From CAJXZP01 sp963974475 (GTDB lineage: Bacteria; Bacteroidota; Bacteroidia; Flavobacteriales_G; Salibacteraceae), in the NCBI GenBank assembly GCA_963974475.1, contig CAXBCR010000003.1, forward strand, positions 62,001-126,000: a stretch of 64,000 nt of DNA. The letters are read 5' to 3'. Below are positions 9,260-19,714 of this stretch, one piece after another (positions within the stretch are counted from its first letter, which is position 1; each line of letters begins with the position of its first letter). The translations under genes and the position numbers were made by a program. Below the pieces are notes generated by a model. It saw nothing but the letters and a program-made list of their open reading frames with translations, made no database searches and was not told where the DNA came from.

Positions 9260-10582
9260 ATGAGAATACCTTTTACAGTAATTATCGTACTTCTTGTAAT
9301 TTTTAGCACTTCTTGTCGCAAAGGAGAGTTGATTGGTCGGGAAGTACAAGTTGGTGATAGTGATATCTTACTGTTGACTACAGATAGTTTCCATATTGAT
9401 GCCAGAACCATTGAAGCGGAACCGGAAAGAACCGATGAGCTTTTTGAAGGAATGCTTGGTGCTTATGATGATCCTATTTTTGGGTCAACCGTGATTTCTT
9501 ACATTTCTCAATACCATTTGGAACAACAAGGATTTGTATTCCCTACCGATGCAATATTTGATTCCGCTTTTGTGTCATTTCGATTAACCGGAGGTTATAG
9601 AGAAACAGGCATTGATGGTAGGGTGCGATCCATGGTACATTTTCAGGTGTATGAGTTAGCTCAGGATATTACCCAGGAAGAAATCTATAAATCAAACGAA
9701 AATGTAAAGGTTAAACCTGCCATAATTGGTGAATTCGAAGGTTTGGTTGGTTTGTTTGATACGGTTTATGTAGGTCAAGATCCACAACCGTCTCAAATTA
9801 GAATAAAAATGGATGATGCTTGGGGAGAAAAAATGGTCCATACAGATTCTAACAATTACTTGACCAACGAAAGTTTTACTTCTTTCATGAAAGGTTTGGC
9901 GGTTTTACCTATTCAAACTAATCAAGCTAATAGCAACGGTGTAATTTTTTACTTTAATCCGTTAAGTACATTTACCAACGTAACGATTCATTATCATACG
10001 GATACAGATACCACTCAGTTTTCGTTTGTGCCGGATGATTTAACGGCTAATTTCATGACTTTCAAGCATGATTATGCCAATGCTCCTATTCAAGCGGTGT
10101 TAGACGATACCGTAGCGGGGAGTAATCAATTGTTTTTACAAGCAACCATCGGAACAGATGTGCAAATTGAATTAAGCGATATAGTTTCAAAATTTGGATC
10201 GAGTCCTAAAGTGATAAACTATGCGGAACTTTTTATTCCTGTAGACACTAATCAACCTTATACGCCTATTGCAAAGCTTTCGGTTAGTAGAAAATTGGAA
10301 AATGGAACAGCCGAATTTTTACCAGACCAAATTCAATCAGGTACACGTGTAATTGATGGGACGTTTGATGCAGATAGTGCGCGATACCGTTTTTTAATTA
10401 CCCAATATGTGCAAGAAATAATACATAATTATACGCCAGGCGATGTGAAATCAGAGGTTTTACTATTGAGTGCCTTTGGTAATAATACATTAGCAAATAG
10501 ATCAGTTGTCAATGGGCCGCGACCTAACGACCCAACGGCTGAGAAAATGAAAATAGTAATAACATACACCCCCCTAAACTAG
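9260..10582 (+). CDS. DUF4270 family lipoprotein
   Basis: Predicted lipoprotein of 440 aa; the signal sequence ends in a lipobox-like FSTSC (Cys19), followed by KGELIGREVQVGDSDILL. The rest is beta-rich with an N-terminal GAYDDPIFG motif typical of DUF4270. Members are probably outer-membrane-anchored proteins of unknown role. It sits 37 bases after the starch synthase-like gene and 6 bases before glmS, so the three are probably one transcript. Confidence 0.8.
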   Translation: MRIPFTVIIVLLVIFSTSCRKGELIGREVQVGDSDILLLTTDSFHIDARTIEAEPERTDELFEGMLGAYDDPIFGSTVISYISQYHLEQQGFVFPTDAIFDSAFVSFRLTGGYRETGIDGRVRSMVHFQVYELAQDITQEEIYKSNENVKVKPAIIGEFEGLVGLFDTVYVGQDPQPSQIRIKMDDAWGEKMVHTDSNNYLTNESFTSFMKGLAVLPIQTNQANSNGVIFYFNPLSTFTNVTIHYHTDTDTTQFSFVPDDLTANFMTFKHDYANAPIQAVLDDTVAGSNQLFLQATIGTDVQIELSDIVSKFGSSPKVINYAELFIPVDTNQPYTPIAKLSVSRKLENGTAEFLPDQIQSGTRVIDGTFDADSARYRFLITQYVQEIIHNYTPGDVKSEVLLLSAFGNNTLANRSVVNGPRPNDPTAEKMKIVITYTPLN

Positions 10583-10588
10583 AAACGA

Positions 10589-12433
10589 ATGTGTGGAATT
10601 GTAGGATATTTAGGCCATAGACAGGCTTATCCAATTTTGGTAAAAGGATTACAAAGATTAGAATACAGAGGATACGATAGTGCTGGTGTAGCTCTTGGTA
10701 CCCAAGGCCATATTGAGGTAATCAAAAAGAAAGGAAAAGTAATTGATTTGGAAAATGAAGCTAAATCAAGAAATATTTCTGGTAAGATTGGCATTGGACA
10801 TACTCGGTGGGCAACACATGGGGTACCAAATGATGTAAATTCGCATCCTCATTTTTCAGAGTCAGAAAACTTAGTAATTATCCATAATGGAATTATTGAA
10901 AACTACGATTCATTAAAAAAGGAACTCATAACAAGGGGGTATTCTTTTCAAAGTGATACAGATACGGAAGTTTTAATCAATTTTATTGAAGAGATTAAAA
11001 AAGTAGAAAATACCACCTTAGAAAAAGCGGTTCAAATTGCCTTGACCCAAGTGGTTGGAGCGTATGCTATTGCCGTGATGGAAAAAGACTGTTTAGACCT
11101 AATGGTGTTAGCCAAAAAAGGGAGTCCAATGGTAGTAGGAATTGGCGAAAATGAATTTTTCGTGGCTTCTGATGCATCTCCGTTTTTAGAATACACTAAA
11201 GACGCAGTTTACTTGGAAGATGAGGAAATGGCGATCATTAAATTAGGCGAAGGTATTAGTATTAAGACCATCCATGGAAATGAATCTGTGGATCCTAATA
11301 TTCAAAAATTACAGTTGAATTTAGAAGCTATTGAAAAGGGCGGGTTTGAACATTTCATGCTGAAAGAAATTTATGAACAACCACGATCTATCAGAGATAC
11401 GCTAAGAGGGCGCATGTTAGTGGAACAAGGTTTAATAGCGATGGCCGGTTTTCAAGAGTATGAAGCCAAATTTACCAACGCTCGAAGAATTGTTATCGTA
11501 GGTTGCGGTACTTCTTGGCATGCGGGTTTAGTGGCAGAATACCTGTTTGAACAATATGCAAGAATTCCAGTAGAGGTAGAATACGCCTCTGAGTTTAGAT
11601 ACAGAGATCCTGTAATTGGTGAAGAGGATGTAGTTATTGCAATTTCTCAATCCGGTGAAACGGCAGATACTTTAGCAGCCATTGAATTGGCAAAGGAAAG
11701 AGGTGCGACCATTTTTGGCATTTGCAACGTAGTTGGTTCAACTATCGCTCGAACCGCACACGCAGGAGCGTATACGCATGCTGGGCCAGAAATTGGAGTA
11801 GCCTCTACAAAAGCCTTTTCATCTCAGGTAGCTGTACTTACTTTAATGGCGTTACATTTAGGTCATAAAAAGGGAAATATTTCGAATTCAGAATTCCATA
11901 CCTTATTAACGGAGTTGGACCAAATTCCGAATAAGATTGAGAAAATGCTAAATTTTGATGACCAAATATTAAGAATAACAGAAAGATATGGCAACATGTC
12001 TAATTTCCTTTACCTAGGTAGAGGGGTTAATTTCCCAGTGGCATTAGAAGGAGCGTTGAAGTTAAAAGAGATTTCTTACATTCATGCAGAGGGGTATCCT
12101 GCTGCAGAAATGAAACACGGACCAATTGCCTTGATTGATGAAAACATGCCCATTGTAGTAATTGCAAACAAAGGTTCTCAATACGAGAAAATTGTAAGCA
12201 ACGTGCAAGAAATTAAAGCTCGTAATGGTCAAATCATTGCGATCGTAAACGAAGGGGATTCGGTGCTATCTGAAATGTCAGATTTCTGTATTGAAATTCC
12301 TGAAACGATTGAAGCCTTTACGCCATTAATTACTACCATTCCATTGCAATTACTTTCATACCATATAGCAGTGATGAGAGGATGTAATGTGGATCAGCCA
12401 AGAAATTTAGCAAAATCGGTAACGGTAGAATAA
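10589..12433 (+). CDS. glmS: Glutamine--fructose-6-phosphate aminotransferase (isomerizing)
   Basis: First step of hexosamine synthesis for peptidoglycan and lipopolysaccharide. The 614-aa protein has catalytic Cys2 (MCGIVGYLG), the glutaminase motifs RLEYRGYDSAG and GHTRWATHG, two SIS domains (GCGTSWHAG near residue 306; EGALKLKEISYIHAEGYPA near 485) and the terminal PRNLAKSVTVE. Full length and intact. No glmS ribozyme-like leader could fit in the 6-base gap upstream. Confidence 0.98.
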   Translation: MCGIVGYLGHRQAYPILVKGLQRLEYRGYDSAGVALGTQGHIEVIKKKGKVIDLENEAKSRNISGKIGIGHTRWATHGVPNDVNSHPHFSESENLVIIHNGIIENYDSLKKELITRGYSFQSDTDTEVLINFIEEIKKVENTTLEKAVQIALTQVVGAYAIAVMEKDCLDLMVLAKKGSPMVVGIGENEFFVASDASPFLEYTKDAVYLEDEEMAIIKLGEGISIKTIHGNESVDPNIQKLQLNLEAIEKGGFEHFMLKEIYEQPRSIRDTLRGRMLVEQGLIAMAGFQEYEAKFTNARRIVIVGCGTSWHAGLVAEYLFEQYARIPVEVEYASEFRYRDPVIGEEDVVIAISQSGETADTLAAIELAKERGATIFGICNVVGSTIARTAHAGAYTHAGPEIGVASTKAFSSQVAVLTLMALHLGHKKGNISNSEFHTLLTELDQIPNKIEKMLNFDDQILRITERYGNMSNFLYLGRGVNFPVALEGALKLKEISYIHAEGYPAAEMKHGPIALIDENMPIVVIANKGSQYEKIVSNVQEIKARNGQIIAIVNEGDSVLSEMSDFCIEIPETIEAFTPLITTIPLQLLSYHIAVMRGCNVDQPRNLAKSVTVE

Positions 12434-12438
12434 CACGC

Positions 12439-12879
12439 TTATTTTGCCCACATAAATACCTTTGAATTTGGAGAGTAGCTTTCTAAATTGGGGGTGGCTA
12501 TAATGGCGATAATATCGGATACTACCAAGACGCCAAAACCGCCCCCCAAGGTGAGCGTGTAAATTATTGGAACTTTGGTAGAAGTGCCTAAATAGAGCCT
12601 GTGAACACCAAATACGCCCAAGGTTACGGCAAGTGAAACAGCAATAATTTTCTTGCGTCTAAAATGCTGTTCAGTTGAGGTGTTTTCCAAAAGAGATATA
12701 ATTTCCGATTCATCTAAAATCAACAGGTCATTTTCTGAAACATGATTCCAATCTTGTTCAGGTGTACGGAACCCTTCAATGGCAAATACCCGTACAGATT
12801 TGTCGGTGTTCGCAGTGGCACAAACGCCTTGTGCTGAGAAAAGCAAGAGTATTAAAATGTAACCCCATTTTTGCTTCAT
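12439..12879 (-). CDS. TM2 domain-containing protein
   Basis: Small protein of 146 aa with a signal peptide (cleavage near VCATA) and a C-terminal pair of hydrophobic segments. The pattern KKIIAVSLAVTLGVFGVHRLYLG is the TM2 domain signature (first helix, then the GxHRFYLG-type turn). Function is unknown in bacteria. It lies 5 bases downstream of the S41 protease gene, probably co-transcribed, and converges on glmS. Confidence 0.75.
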   Translation of the reverse strand: MKQKWGYILILLLFSAQGVCATANTDKSVRVFAIEGFRTPEQDWNHVSENDLLILDESEIISLLENTSTEQHFRRKKIIAVSLAVTLGVFGVHRLYLGTSTKVPIIYTLTLGGGFGVLVVSDIIAIIATPNLESYSPNSKVFMWAK

Positions 12880-12884
12880 CTCCT

Positions 12885-14501
12885 TTAATCAATAAGTGAT
12901 TGAATATCCGAATTAATGGCTGCTTTAATAGTCATGTCATCGCTATTCCAAATAGGGTAAAACCCTTCATCATTCCAGATATTTCTAGCTACATAAGCTC
13001 TAAATCGTTTTGAAATATATGGTTTTGAACGTTCGAAATCTTTTTTGTTAAAAGCAATTCCGCGTTGTTCTGCAAATTTTATGAGTTGATTTAGCATGAC
13101 CTCGGTCACTTTAAATTTGGCGATATATTCTTCAGCAGAACCGTATTTTAAAATTTCTGAACGGTGGTTGTCTGCGTAACTGAATGCAAAATCATATACC
13201 GTTCCTGAATAGGCTAATTTGTTTAGATAGCTGGAACCTAATGTTGTATCTATGGGGACAAAAATATCAGGAATGATTCCTCCTCCACCATATACGTCCC
13301 TACCTGAGTCAGTTGAATAGCGAAGCGAATCTATTACTGTGATGCTGTCTTTAGAAAGCATCTCACCATTTTCATAGCGATGGTAATAATCCTCATTATA
13401 ATTCTCCACACCATCTTTATACGATTTCTGTATGCATCTACCCGATGGGGTGTAATACCTGGCAATAGTTAACCTGGTTGCCGATCCGTTAGGCCACATG
13501 GTTTGTTCTTGTACCAATCCTTTACCAAATGAACGTCTCCCTACAATCACTCCTCTATCATGGTCTTGAATGGCTCCAGCAAAAATTTCACTTGCAGAAG
13601 CAGAGCTTTCATCGATTAAAACTACTACCCCCATGGTTTTGTATAGGGCTTTATCTTTTGCTAAACTTTCGGTTTTTCTTCTTGCTTTTCCTTCTGTAAA
13701 AACTAAAAGCGTGCCCTTGTCAAAAAATGCATCTAGCATATTGGTAGCCGCATTCATGTATCCTCCACCGTTTCCACGTAGGTCAATAATTACTTTTTTG
13801 GCCCCCGAAGTAGCAAGGTTTTTCATTCTATTAAAAAACTCTTCGGAAGTATTTGCACCGAATCGGTCTACCTTTATATATCCCGAAGTGTCATTAAGCA
13901 TGTATACAGAACTGATGCTATGAATTGGAATTTTATCTCTGGTAATGGTAAATATTAATGGTTCTGATTTTTTTCTATTTACGGTAACCGACACTTTCGT
14001 TCCCTTAACTCCTTTTAATAATTTAAGAACGGTGCGATTTTTTACCCCAACTCCTGCAATAAGTGAATCGTTTACTTTAATAATACGATCTCCGGCTTTA
14101 ATTCCTACTTTTTCTGATGGACCACCAATAATAGGGTCAATCACCACTAGGGTATCTTTTTGAATGTTGAACTGGATACCAATTCCATCAAAGTTGCCTT
14201 CCAAAGGTTCGTTCATTTCTGCGAACTCTTCAGGAGTAATATAATAGGAATGAGGGTCAAGTTCTTGAAGAATATGAACTACCGTTTTATTAATAAGATC
14301 TTCCTTACTTACCTTATCCACATATTCGGCATCTATGTAATTAAGAAGTTCTGTTAACATGTTAAAGCTAGAGGATGTTGGAACTGGGCTTTTTGAATTG
14401 GAATTCGGATTAGATAATGAAATCCCAATAAAGTACCCCACACTTAAGGAGATTCCTATTATAATAGGTACGTATACCTTCCATCCAGATGTGTTTTTCA
14501 T
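12885..14501 (-). CDS. S41 family C-terminal processing peptidase (CtpA/Prc-like)
   Basis: Periplasmic serine protease anchored by an N-terminal helix (about residues 10-28). A PDZ domain follows near residues 80-170 (GIGIQFNIQKD, GIKAGDRIIKVND). The catalytic Ser lies in ESSASASEIFAGAIQD and the Lys in RSFGKGLVQEQ. The open frame runs upstream to a TTG at 14522, but that codon lies inside the -7 box (14520-14527), so I place the start at the ATG at 14501 (538 aa). Substrate unknown. Confidence 0.9.
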   Translation of the reverse strand: MKNTSGWKVYVPIIIGISLSVGYFIGISLSNPNSNSKSPVPTSSSFNMLTELLNYIDAEYVDKVSKEDLINKTVVHILQELDPHSYYITPEEFAEMNEPLEGNFDGIGIQFNIQKDTLVVIDPIIGGPSEKVGIKAGDRIIKVNDSLIAGVGVKNRTVLKLLKGVKGTKVSVTVNRKKSEPLIFTITRDKIPIHSISSVYMLNDTSGYIKVDRFGANTSEEFFNRMKNLATSGAKKVIIDLRGNGGGYMNAATNMLDAFFDKGTLLVFTEGKARRKTESLAKDKALYKTMGVVVLIDESSASASEIFAGAIQDHDRGVIVGRRSFGKGLVQEQTMWPNGSATRLTIARYYTPSGRCIQKSYKDGVENYNEDYYHRYENGEMLSKDSITVIDSLRYSTDSGRDVYGGGGIIPDIFVPIDTTLGSSYLNKLAYSGTVYDFAFSYADNHRSEILKYGSAEEYIAKFKVTEVMLNQLIKFAEQRGIAFNKKDFERSKPYISKRFRAYVARNIWNDEGFYPIWNSDDMTIKAAINSDIQSLID

Positions 14502-14519
14502 AACGGTTTTTAATTGCGG

Positions 14520-14527
14520 CAAATTTA
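14520..14527 (-). promoter_or_regulatory. -7 promoter box for the S41 protease
   Basis: The minus strand reads TAAATTTG (TAnnTTTG), 18 bases upstream of the ATG at 14501. Its position rules out the TTG at 14522 as the start. Confidence 0.5.
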
Positions 14528-14949
14528 ATGCGATGAATAGAAATTAGCACGTTTATTTGGAAAACACCCTTATTCTCTTTAATCCTACATTTTATTGGGG
14601 TTTACGTAGTGTTTTAAACTATTTGAATAAAATGAGGTATGACATTGAGATGGAATTATTACAAAATTACCTAGTTTTAAAATATTTGGTCAAACACTTT
14701 AACTATTTGGTCAATAGTGATCAAGAAGAGTAAATAGTTTAAGATTTCTTAACACAACTGACATTTTAGTTTTAAATTTTGCCTCTCAAAATGACATAAA
14801 ACCGCTTGTAAGGTTTTAACTGTTTTGTTTTCAGTAGGAAAAACAAGAGATTCTCTTAAGTGAGGCGGTGAAGTTTGGTGACTTCAAAAATTAATGGGTA
14901 TTCACCCACATTAATAATCATTAAAATTAGTAATAATTAAATCTATGCT
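14528..14949. promoter_or_regulatory. Long intergenic region upstream of susCD with operator-like repeats
   Basis: There is no gene in this AT-rich stretch. It holds two identical TATTTGGTCAA elements at 14683-14693 and 14704-14714, spaced 21 bp (two helical turns). Just before the susC ATG a hairpin-forming leader element lies at 14890-14913 (TTAATGGGT pairing with ACCCACATTAA). A short GAAGT/ACTTC stem is near 14872. I could not fix a canonical -7/-33 promoter with confidence. Confidence 0.4.
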
Positions 14950-17900
14950 ATGAGGAACAAAAACTATTTTTTGTTATTTATCGGGATGCTATTTGCCTCG
15001 GTAACATTTGCTCAGGTCACAGTTAAAGGAACTGTAACTGACAAAGAAGACAACTCTCCACTTCCGGGTGTGACGGTTGTCATTCAAAATACAACCAGAG
15101 GTACCGTGACGGATATCGATGGTAAATACGAATTACAAATTGATTCATTGGGTCAAACCTTAGAATTTAAATTTGTTGGGATGCAAACGCTTGCAATGGT
15201 TGCTTCTGGAACTACTGTTAATGCAGGAATGAGTTCTGGTGTTGAACTAGATGCAATGGTAGTAACTGCTTTGGGTATTTCTAAACAGAAAAAAGCGTTA
15301 GGTTATGCAACCCAAAAAGTGACAGGTGAAGAAATGAATAACGTTAAATATGATAACGTTGTAAATTCAATGTCTGGACGTGTAGCTGGAGCGCAAGTAA
15401 AACAAAGTGGAAACTTTGGAGGCTCTACTAACATTGTGTTACGTGGAACAACTTCTATGGTAGGAAATAACCAAGCGTTATTTGTTATTGATGGTGTGCC
15501 ATTGGACAATTCAAATGTGAACTCTTCAAGCCAAAGACAAGGTGGAAAAGGATTTGATTATGGTAATGCGGTTTCGGATTTAAATCCAGACGATATCGAA
15601 TCAATGAACGTTCTTAAAGGTGCTGCGGCAACTGCTTTATATGGTGAAAGAGCTGCAAATGGTGTAATCATGATTACTACCAAATCAGGTGCTGGTAAAG
15701 CAAAAAAAGGTATTGGTGTAAGCTTTGCATCTAATGCAACTTTCGGAACAGTTGACAAAACTACATTCCCTAAATACCAACAAGAATATGGTGGTGGTTA
15801 TGGTCCTTATTATTCTGGTGGTACAAAACCAGGTTTAGAGGAGTATGATTTTAATGGTGATGGTACAGATGATTTTGTAACTCCATTTACGGAAGATGCA
15901 TCAATGGGTCAAAAATTTGACGGATCTCCAGTTTATCAATGGGATGCATTGATTCCTGAATCTGAGAACTATAATAAAGCAACTCCTTGGCAAGCTGCAG
16001 GTGATAACGGAGCTATTTCGTTTTTCAATACTGCTCAATCTTATGCGAATAGCTTAAGTATTCAAGGCGGAGATGACAAAACATCTTTTAGAGTTTCATA
16101 TAGAAACCTTAATCAAAAGGGTATTTTACCAAACTCTTCATTAAATCGTAATAATATTTCTGTAAATGCTTCACATAAAGCAACAGATAAGTTAACGGTT
16201 AGTGTAAACGCGAATTACGTAAATACTAAAGCTACTGGTAGAAATTCAACAGGTTATTCTGATAACATTATGACTAGTTACCGTCAATGGTGGCAAACCA
16301 ATGTGGATGTTACCCAATTGAAAAGCTTGTACGAAAAAACCAACAGAAACGTAACTTGGAATCCAAATTACTCTTATGGTGGAGGATCAACTGATCCAAT
16401 TTTCTGGGATAATCCATATTGGACAAGAAATCAAAATTATCAAAATGATGTAAGAGACAGAATTTTTGGTAATGTGACAACCAAATATGATTTTACCGAA
16501 AACTTTAGTGGTATGGTGAGATTTACAGTAGATAACTATTCTTTATTAAGAGAGGAAAGAAGAGCTGTTGGTTCAATCGCAACTCCATTTGGTGTGCCTG
16601 CTGCGGGTCAAATAACTCCAGCTTCTCAAAATTCTGGTTATTACAGATCAGACAGAAGATTTAATGAAAACAATGTGGATGTTATTTTAACATACAATAA
16701 AGACATTAACTCTGATTTCAATTTAAATGTAATGGGTGGAACTAACTATCGTGCAAACAAAATGACACAAGTTAGTGCTTCTACCAATGGTGGATTAATT
16801 GTACCTGAATTATATGCGTTAACAAATGCAGCTAGCCAAATCAACTCTGAATTAGAAACAGAAGTAGGTGTTTTAGGTGTGTATGGAGCAGCAACCTTAG
16901 GGTATAAAAGTTATTTGTTTTTAGATGTTTCTGCAAGAAATGACTGGTCTTCTACATTAAATGCAAACCAAAGAAGTTATTTCTATCCAGCAGTTTCTGG
17001 ATCATTTGTATTCAGTGAATTAATGGATAACAAAAACATTTCTTTTGGTAAAGTAAGATTAAATCTTGCGCAAGTAGGTAAAGGTGCTTCTTGGGGAGTA
17101 GCGGGTAAAACACCGTATTCTATTCCACCATCATTCACTAGTCCATTAGCAACTGCTGGTGTATCTTCATACAACAGTGCGTTAAAACCAGAAAGAACAA
17201 ATTCTTTTGAAGCTGGTTTAGAAATGTACTTCTTGAATAGAAGAGTTGGATTTGATTTAGCGTATTACAAAACAAATTCTAAAGATCAAATTGTAAGTGT
17301 GCCGGTTTCTTATGCAACAGGTTACAGTTCAAAATGGTTGAATGCAGGTGAGCTTCAAAACCAAGGTGTGGAACTTTCATTAATGGGAACCGTTATTGAT
17401 AAACCAGACTTTAAATGGGATGTGGCTATCAACTGGTCTAAAAACACCAATAAAGTTATTTCTTTAGTAGAAGGAATTGATAACCTTCAATTAGGATCTT
17501 TCCAAGGTGGTATCACTGTAAATGCACGTGTTGGCGAAAGTTATGGTGCTATTTCAGGATCTGATTACGTTTATGCTCCAGACGGAAGTAAAGTGGTTAA
17601 ATCAAACGGTTATTATGCTATTTCGGCAACTAACGATATCGTTATTGGTAACACTACTCCTGACTTTAATGCAGGTATGACCAATACATTATCTTACAAA
17701 AACTGGGGAATGAGTTTCCTTATCGATTGGCAAAAAGGTGGCGACATCTTCTCATTGGATCAATGGTACGGAATGGGTACTGGTTTATATGAAGAAACTG
17801 TTGGTACAAATGATAGAGGTAAACCTGTAAGAACTCCAGTTGCTGATGGCGGTGGTGTAATCTTAGATGGTGTTGTAGCTGATTTAGATGCAAATGGAAA

Positions 17901-18243
17901 TCCAACTGGTACATATTCTCCAAACACAACGAGAGTTGAAGGTGGAGATTATAGAGTAGGTGGATGGGCTAGAAACCCAAATAAAGGATATATTTATGAT
18001 GCTTCATACATGAAGTTACGTGAGTTATCTATCCATTATACCTTACCAAAATCGTTGTTAGCTAAAACTTTCATTTCAAATGCAACAGTAAGTTTTGTAG
18101 GCTCAAACCTTTTGATTATTTACAAAAATCTTCCTCATGCTGATCCAGAGGCTGGATTATCTTCAGGTAATTTACAAGGGTTTCAATCAGGTGTTCTACC
18201 AACAACAAGAAACTTTGGTTTTAACTTAAAAATGAACTTCTAG
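14950..18243 (+). CDS. SusC/RagA family TonB-linked outer membrane protein
   Basis: TonB-dependent outer membrane transporter of 1097 aa. A signal peptide ends at FASVTFAQ, then comes a CarboxypepD-like domain (about 22-105: VKGTVTDKEDNSPLPGVTVV), a plug domain with VLKGAAATALYGERAANGVI (about 220-240), and a beta barrel ending in FNLKMNF with terminal Phe. It precedes a susD by 11 bases, so the pair forms one nutrient uptake complex. No glycosidase, protease, sigma or anti-sigma gene is adjacent, so the substrate cannot be inferred. Confidence 0.96.
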   Translation: MRNKNYFLLFIGMLFASVTFAQVTVKGTVTDKEDNSPLPGVTVVIQNTTRGTVTDIDGKYELQIDSLGQTLEFKFVGMQTLAMVASGTTVNAGMSSGVELDAMVVTALGISKQKKALGYATQKVTGEEMNNVKYDNVVNSMSGRVAGAQVKQSGNFGGSTNIVLRGTTSMVGNNQALFVIDGVPLDNSNVNSSSQRQGGKGFDYGNAVSDLNPDDIESMNVLKGAAATALYGERAANGVIMITTKSGAGKAKKGIGVSFASNATFGTVDKTTFPKYQQEYGGGYGPYYSGGTKPGLEEYDFNGDGTDDFVTPFTEDASMGQKFDGSPVYQWDALIPESENYNKATPWQAAGDNGAISFFNTAQSYANSLSIQGGDDKTSFRVSYRNLNQKGILPNSSLNRNNISVNASHKATDKLTVSVNANYVNTKATGRNSTGYSDNIMTSYRQWWQTNVDVTQLKSLYEKTNRNVTWNPNYSYGGGSTDPIFWDNPYWTRNQNYQNDVRDRIFGNVTTKYDFTENFSGMVRFTVDNYSLLREERRAVGSIATPFGVPAAGQITPASQNSGYYRSDRRFNENNVDVILTYNKDINSDFNLNVMGGTNYRANKMTQVSASTNGGLIVPELYALTNAASQINSELETEVGVLGVYGAATLGYKSYLFLDVSARNDWSSTLNANQRSYFYPAVSGSFVFSELMDNKNISFGKVRLNLAQVGKGASWGVAGKTPYSIPPSFTSPLATAGVSSYNSALKPERTNSFEAGLEMYFLNRRVGFDLAYYKTNSKDQIVSVPVSYATGYSSKWLNAGELQNQGVELSLMGTVIDKPDFKWDVAINWSKNTNKVISLVEGIDNLQLGSFQGGITVNARVGESYGAISGSDYVYAPDGSKVVKSNGYYAISATNDIVIGNTTPDFNAGMTNTLSYKNWGMSFLIDWQKGGDIFSLDQWYGMGTGLYEETVGTNDRGKPVRTPVADGGGVILDGVVADLDANGNPTGTYSPNTTRVEGGDYRVGGWARNPNKGYIYDASYMKLRELSIHYTLPKSLLAKTFISNATVSFVGSNLLIIYKNLPHADPEAGLSSGNLQGFQSGVLPTTRNFGFNLKMNF

Positions 18244-18254
18244 AAAAAGCAAAT

Positions 18255-19691
18255 ATGAAAAACAAAATTATATATGGATTGGCGATTGTGGGAGTAATGG
18301 CATCTTGTACGAAGAAATTCGATGAGATGAACGTTAACAAAAAATTGCCAACAGAAGCACCTGCGCAAGCATTGTTTGCTAACGCGGCTAAAGACATCAG
18401 TAGACAAGTAGTGACATTAAATGTGAACCGTAATAATTTAAAATTATGGTCTCAATATTTAACACAAACTACTTATACAGATGAGAGTAATTACGATTTA
18501 AGAACTCGGAATATTCCCCAAAGTGAGTGGAGAGCAATGTATCGCGAGATTTTGAAAGATTTAGGGGAAGCTAAGTCATATACAAATCAAGAAGCTTGGA
18601 CTTTACAGGCGGATAAAGATGCGCAAACTAATAGGTTAGCAATCATGGAAATATATGAAATATATTGCTATGAAAGATTAACTACCATTTTTGGTGATAT
18701 TCCTTATTCTGAAGCGTTTACTGAATCAAACTTACCTAAGTTTGATGATGCTATGACTGTTTACATGGATTTGGATAAACGCCTTACTGCAGCTATCGGA
18801 AATTTGAATTCTGGTGCAGGTAGTTTTGATGGTGGATATGATAATCTATTTGGTGGTGACATCGATATGTGGATGAAATTCGCTTATGGAATGAAAGTGA
18901 AAATGGCAATGACTTTAGCTGATGTAGATGCAGCAAAAGCCCAAACCATGTTAACTTCAGCTGATGGAAAAGTATTTGGCTCTGGAGAGCAAGCTGCTTT
19001 TACATTTATGTCTGTTTCACCTAATACCAACCCAATGTGGGAAGATTTAGTGAATTCTGGAAGAAATGACTACGTTGCTGCAAATACAATTGTAGATGCT
19101 ATGAATACGTTGGATGATCCTAGAAGATCTGCTTATTTCACCATGGCTCCGGATACAAATGTATATATCGGTGGTATTTATGGTGCTTCTAACAGTTACA
19201 GTAAATACAGTCATATTTCTTCTTATTTTGAAGATCCAACACAACCAACAGTTTTGATGGATTATGTTGAAATGGAGTTTTATTTGGCTGAAGCTGCAGC
19301 ACGTGGTTTAAGCGTAACAGGAACTGCTAAAGAACATTATGACAATGCAATTACTGCTTCAATTATGAATTGGGGTGGAACTGCTGCTGATGTGTCTGCT
19401 TATTTAGCTAATCCTACTGTGGATTACACTGCAAACACTGCATCTTGGCAAGAAAAAATTGGTACTCAATCTTGGATTGCAAACTTCAACCGTGGTATGA
19501 TCGGATGGACTAGCTTTAGAAGAATGGATCAACCAGTATTGAATGTTGCTGCAAACAATCCAATTGCAACACCAACACGTTATACGTATCCAACCAACGA
19601 ACAAACGTTGAATGGTGCGAATTACAGTGCTGCTGCTGCCGCTATTGGTGGAGATTTAAAATCTACAAAATTATGGTGGGATGTTAACTAG
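18255..19691 (+). CDS. SusD/RagB family nutrient-binding outer membrane lipoprotein
   Basis: Surface lipoprotein of 478 aa that caps the SusC transporter. The lipobox is VMASC (Cys17). It resembles the SusD-like_2 subgroup, with KKFDEMNVNKKLPTEAP at the start, TTIFGDIPYSEAF near residue 150, and RRMDQPVL near the end. The last residues (LWWDVN) match the usual SusD terminus. It is co-transcribed with susC and followed by a strong terminator. Confidence 0.94.
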   Translation: MKNKIIYGLAIVGVMASCTKKFDEMNVNKKLPTEAPAQALFANAAKDISRQVVTLNVNRNNLKLWSQYLTQTTYTDESNYDLRTRNIPQSEWRAMYREILKDLGEAKSYTNQEAWTLQADKDAQTNRLAIMEIYEIYCYERLTTIFGDIPYSEAFTESNLPKFDDAMTVYMDLDKRLTAAIGNLNSGAGSFDGGYDNLFGGDIDMWMKFAYGMKVKMAMTLADVDAAKAQTMLTSADGKVFGSGEQAAFTFMSVSPNTNPMWEDLVNSGRNDYVAANTIVDAMNTLDDPRRSAYFTMAPDTNVYIGGIYGASNSYSKYSHISSYFEDPTQPTVLMDYVEMEFYLAEAAARGLSVTGTAKEHYDNAITASIMNWGGTAADVSAYLANPTVDYTANTASWQEKIGTQSWIANFNRGMIGWTSFRRMDQPVLNVAANNPIATPTRYTYPTNEQTLNGANYSAAAAAIGGDLKSTKLWWDVN

Positions 19692-19714
19692 TTAGCAAAA
19701 CGCTTAATAATATT

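Noticed and set aside
14502..14522. N-terminal extension of the S41 protease from TTG at 14522
   Set aside because: The TTG lies within the -7 promoter box; the ATG at 14501 gives a normal membrane-anchor start.
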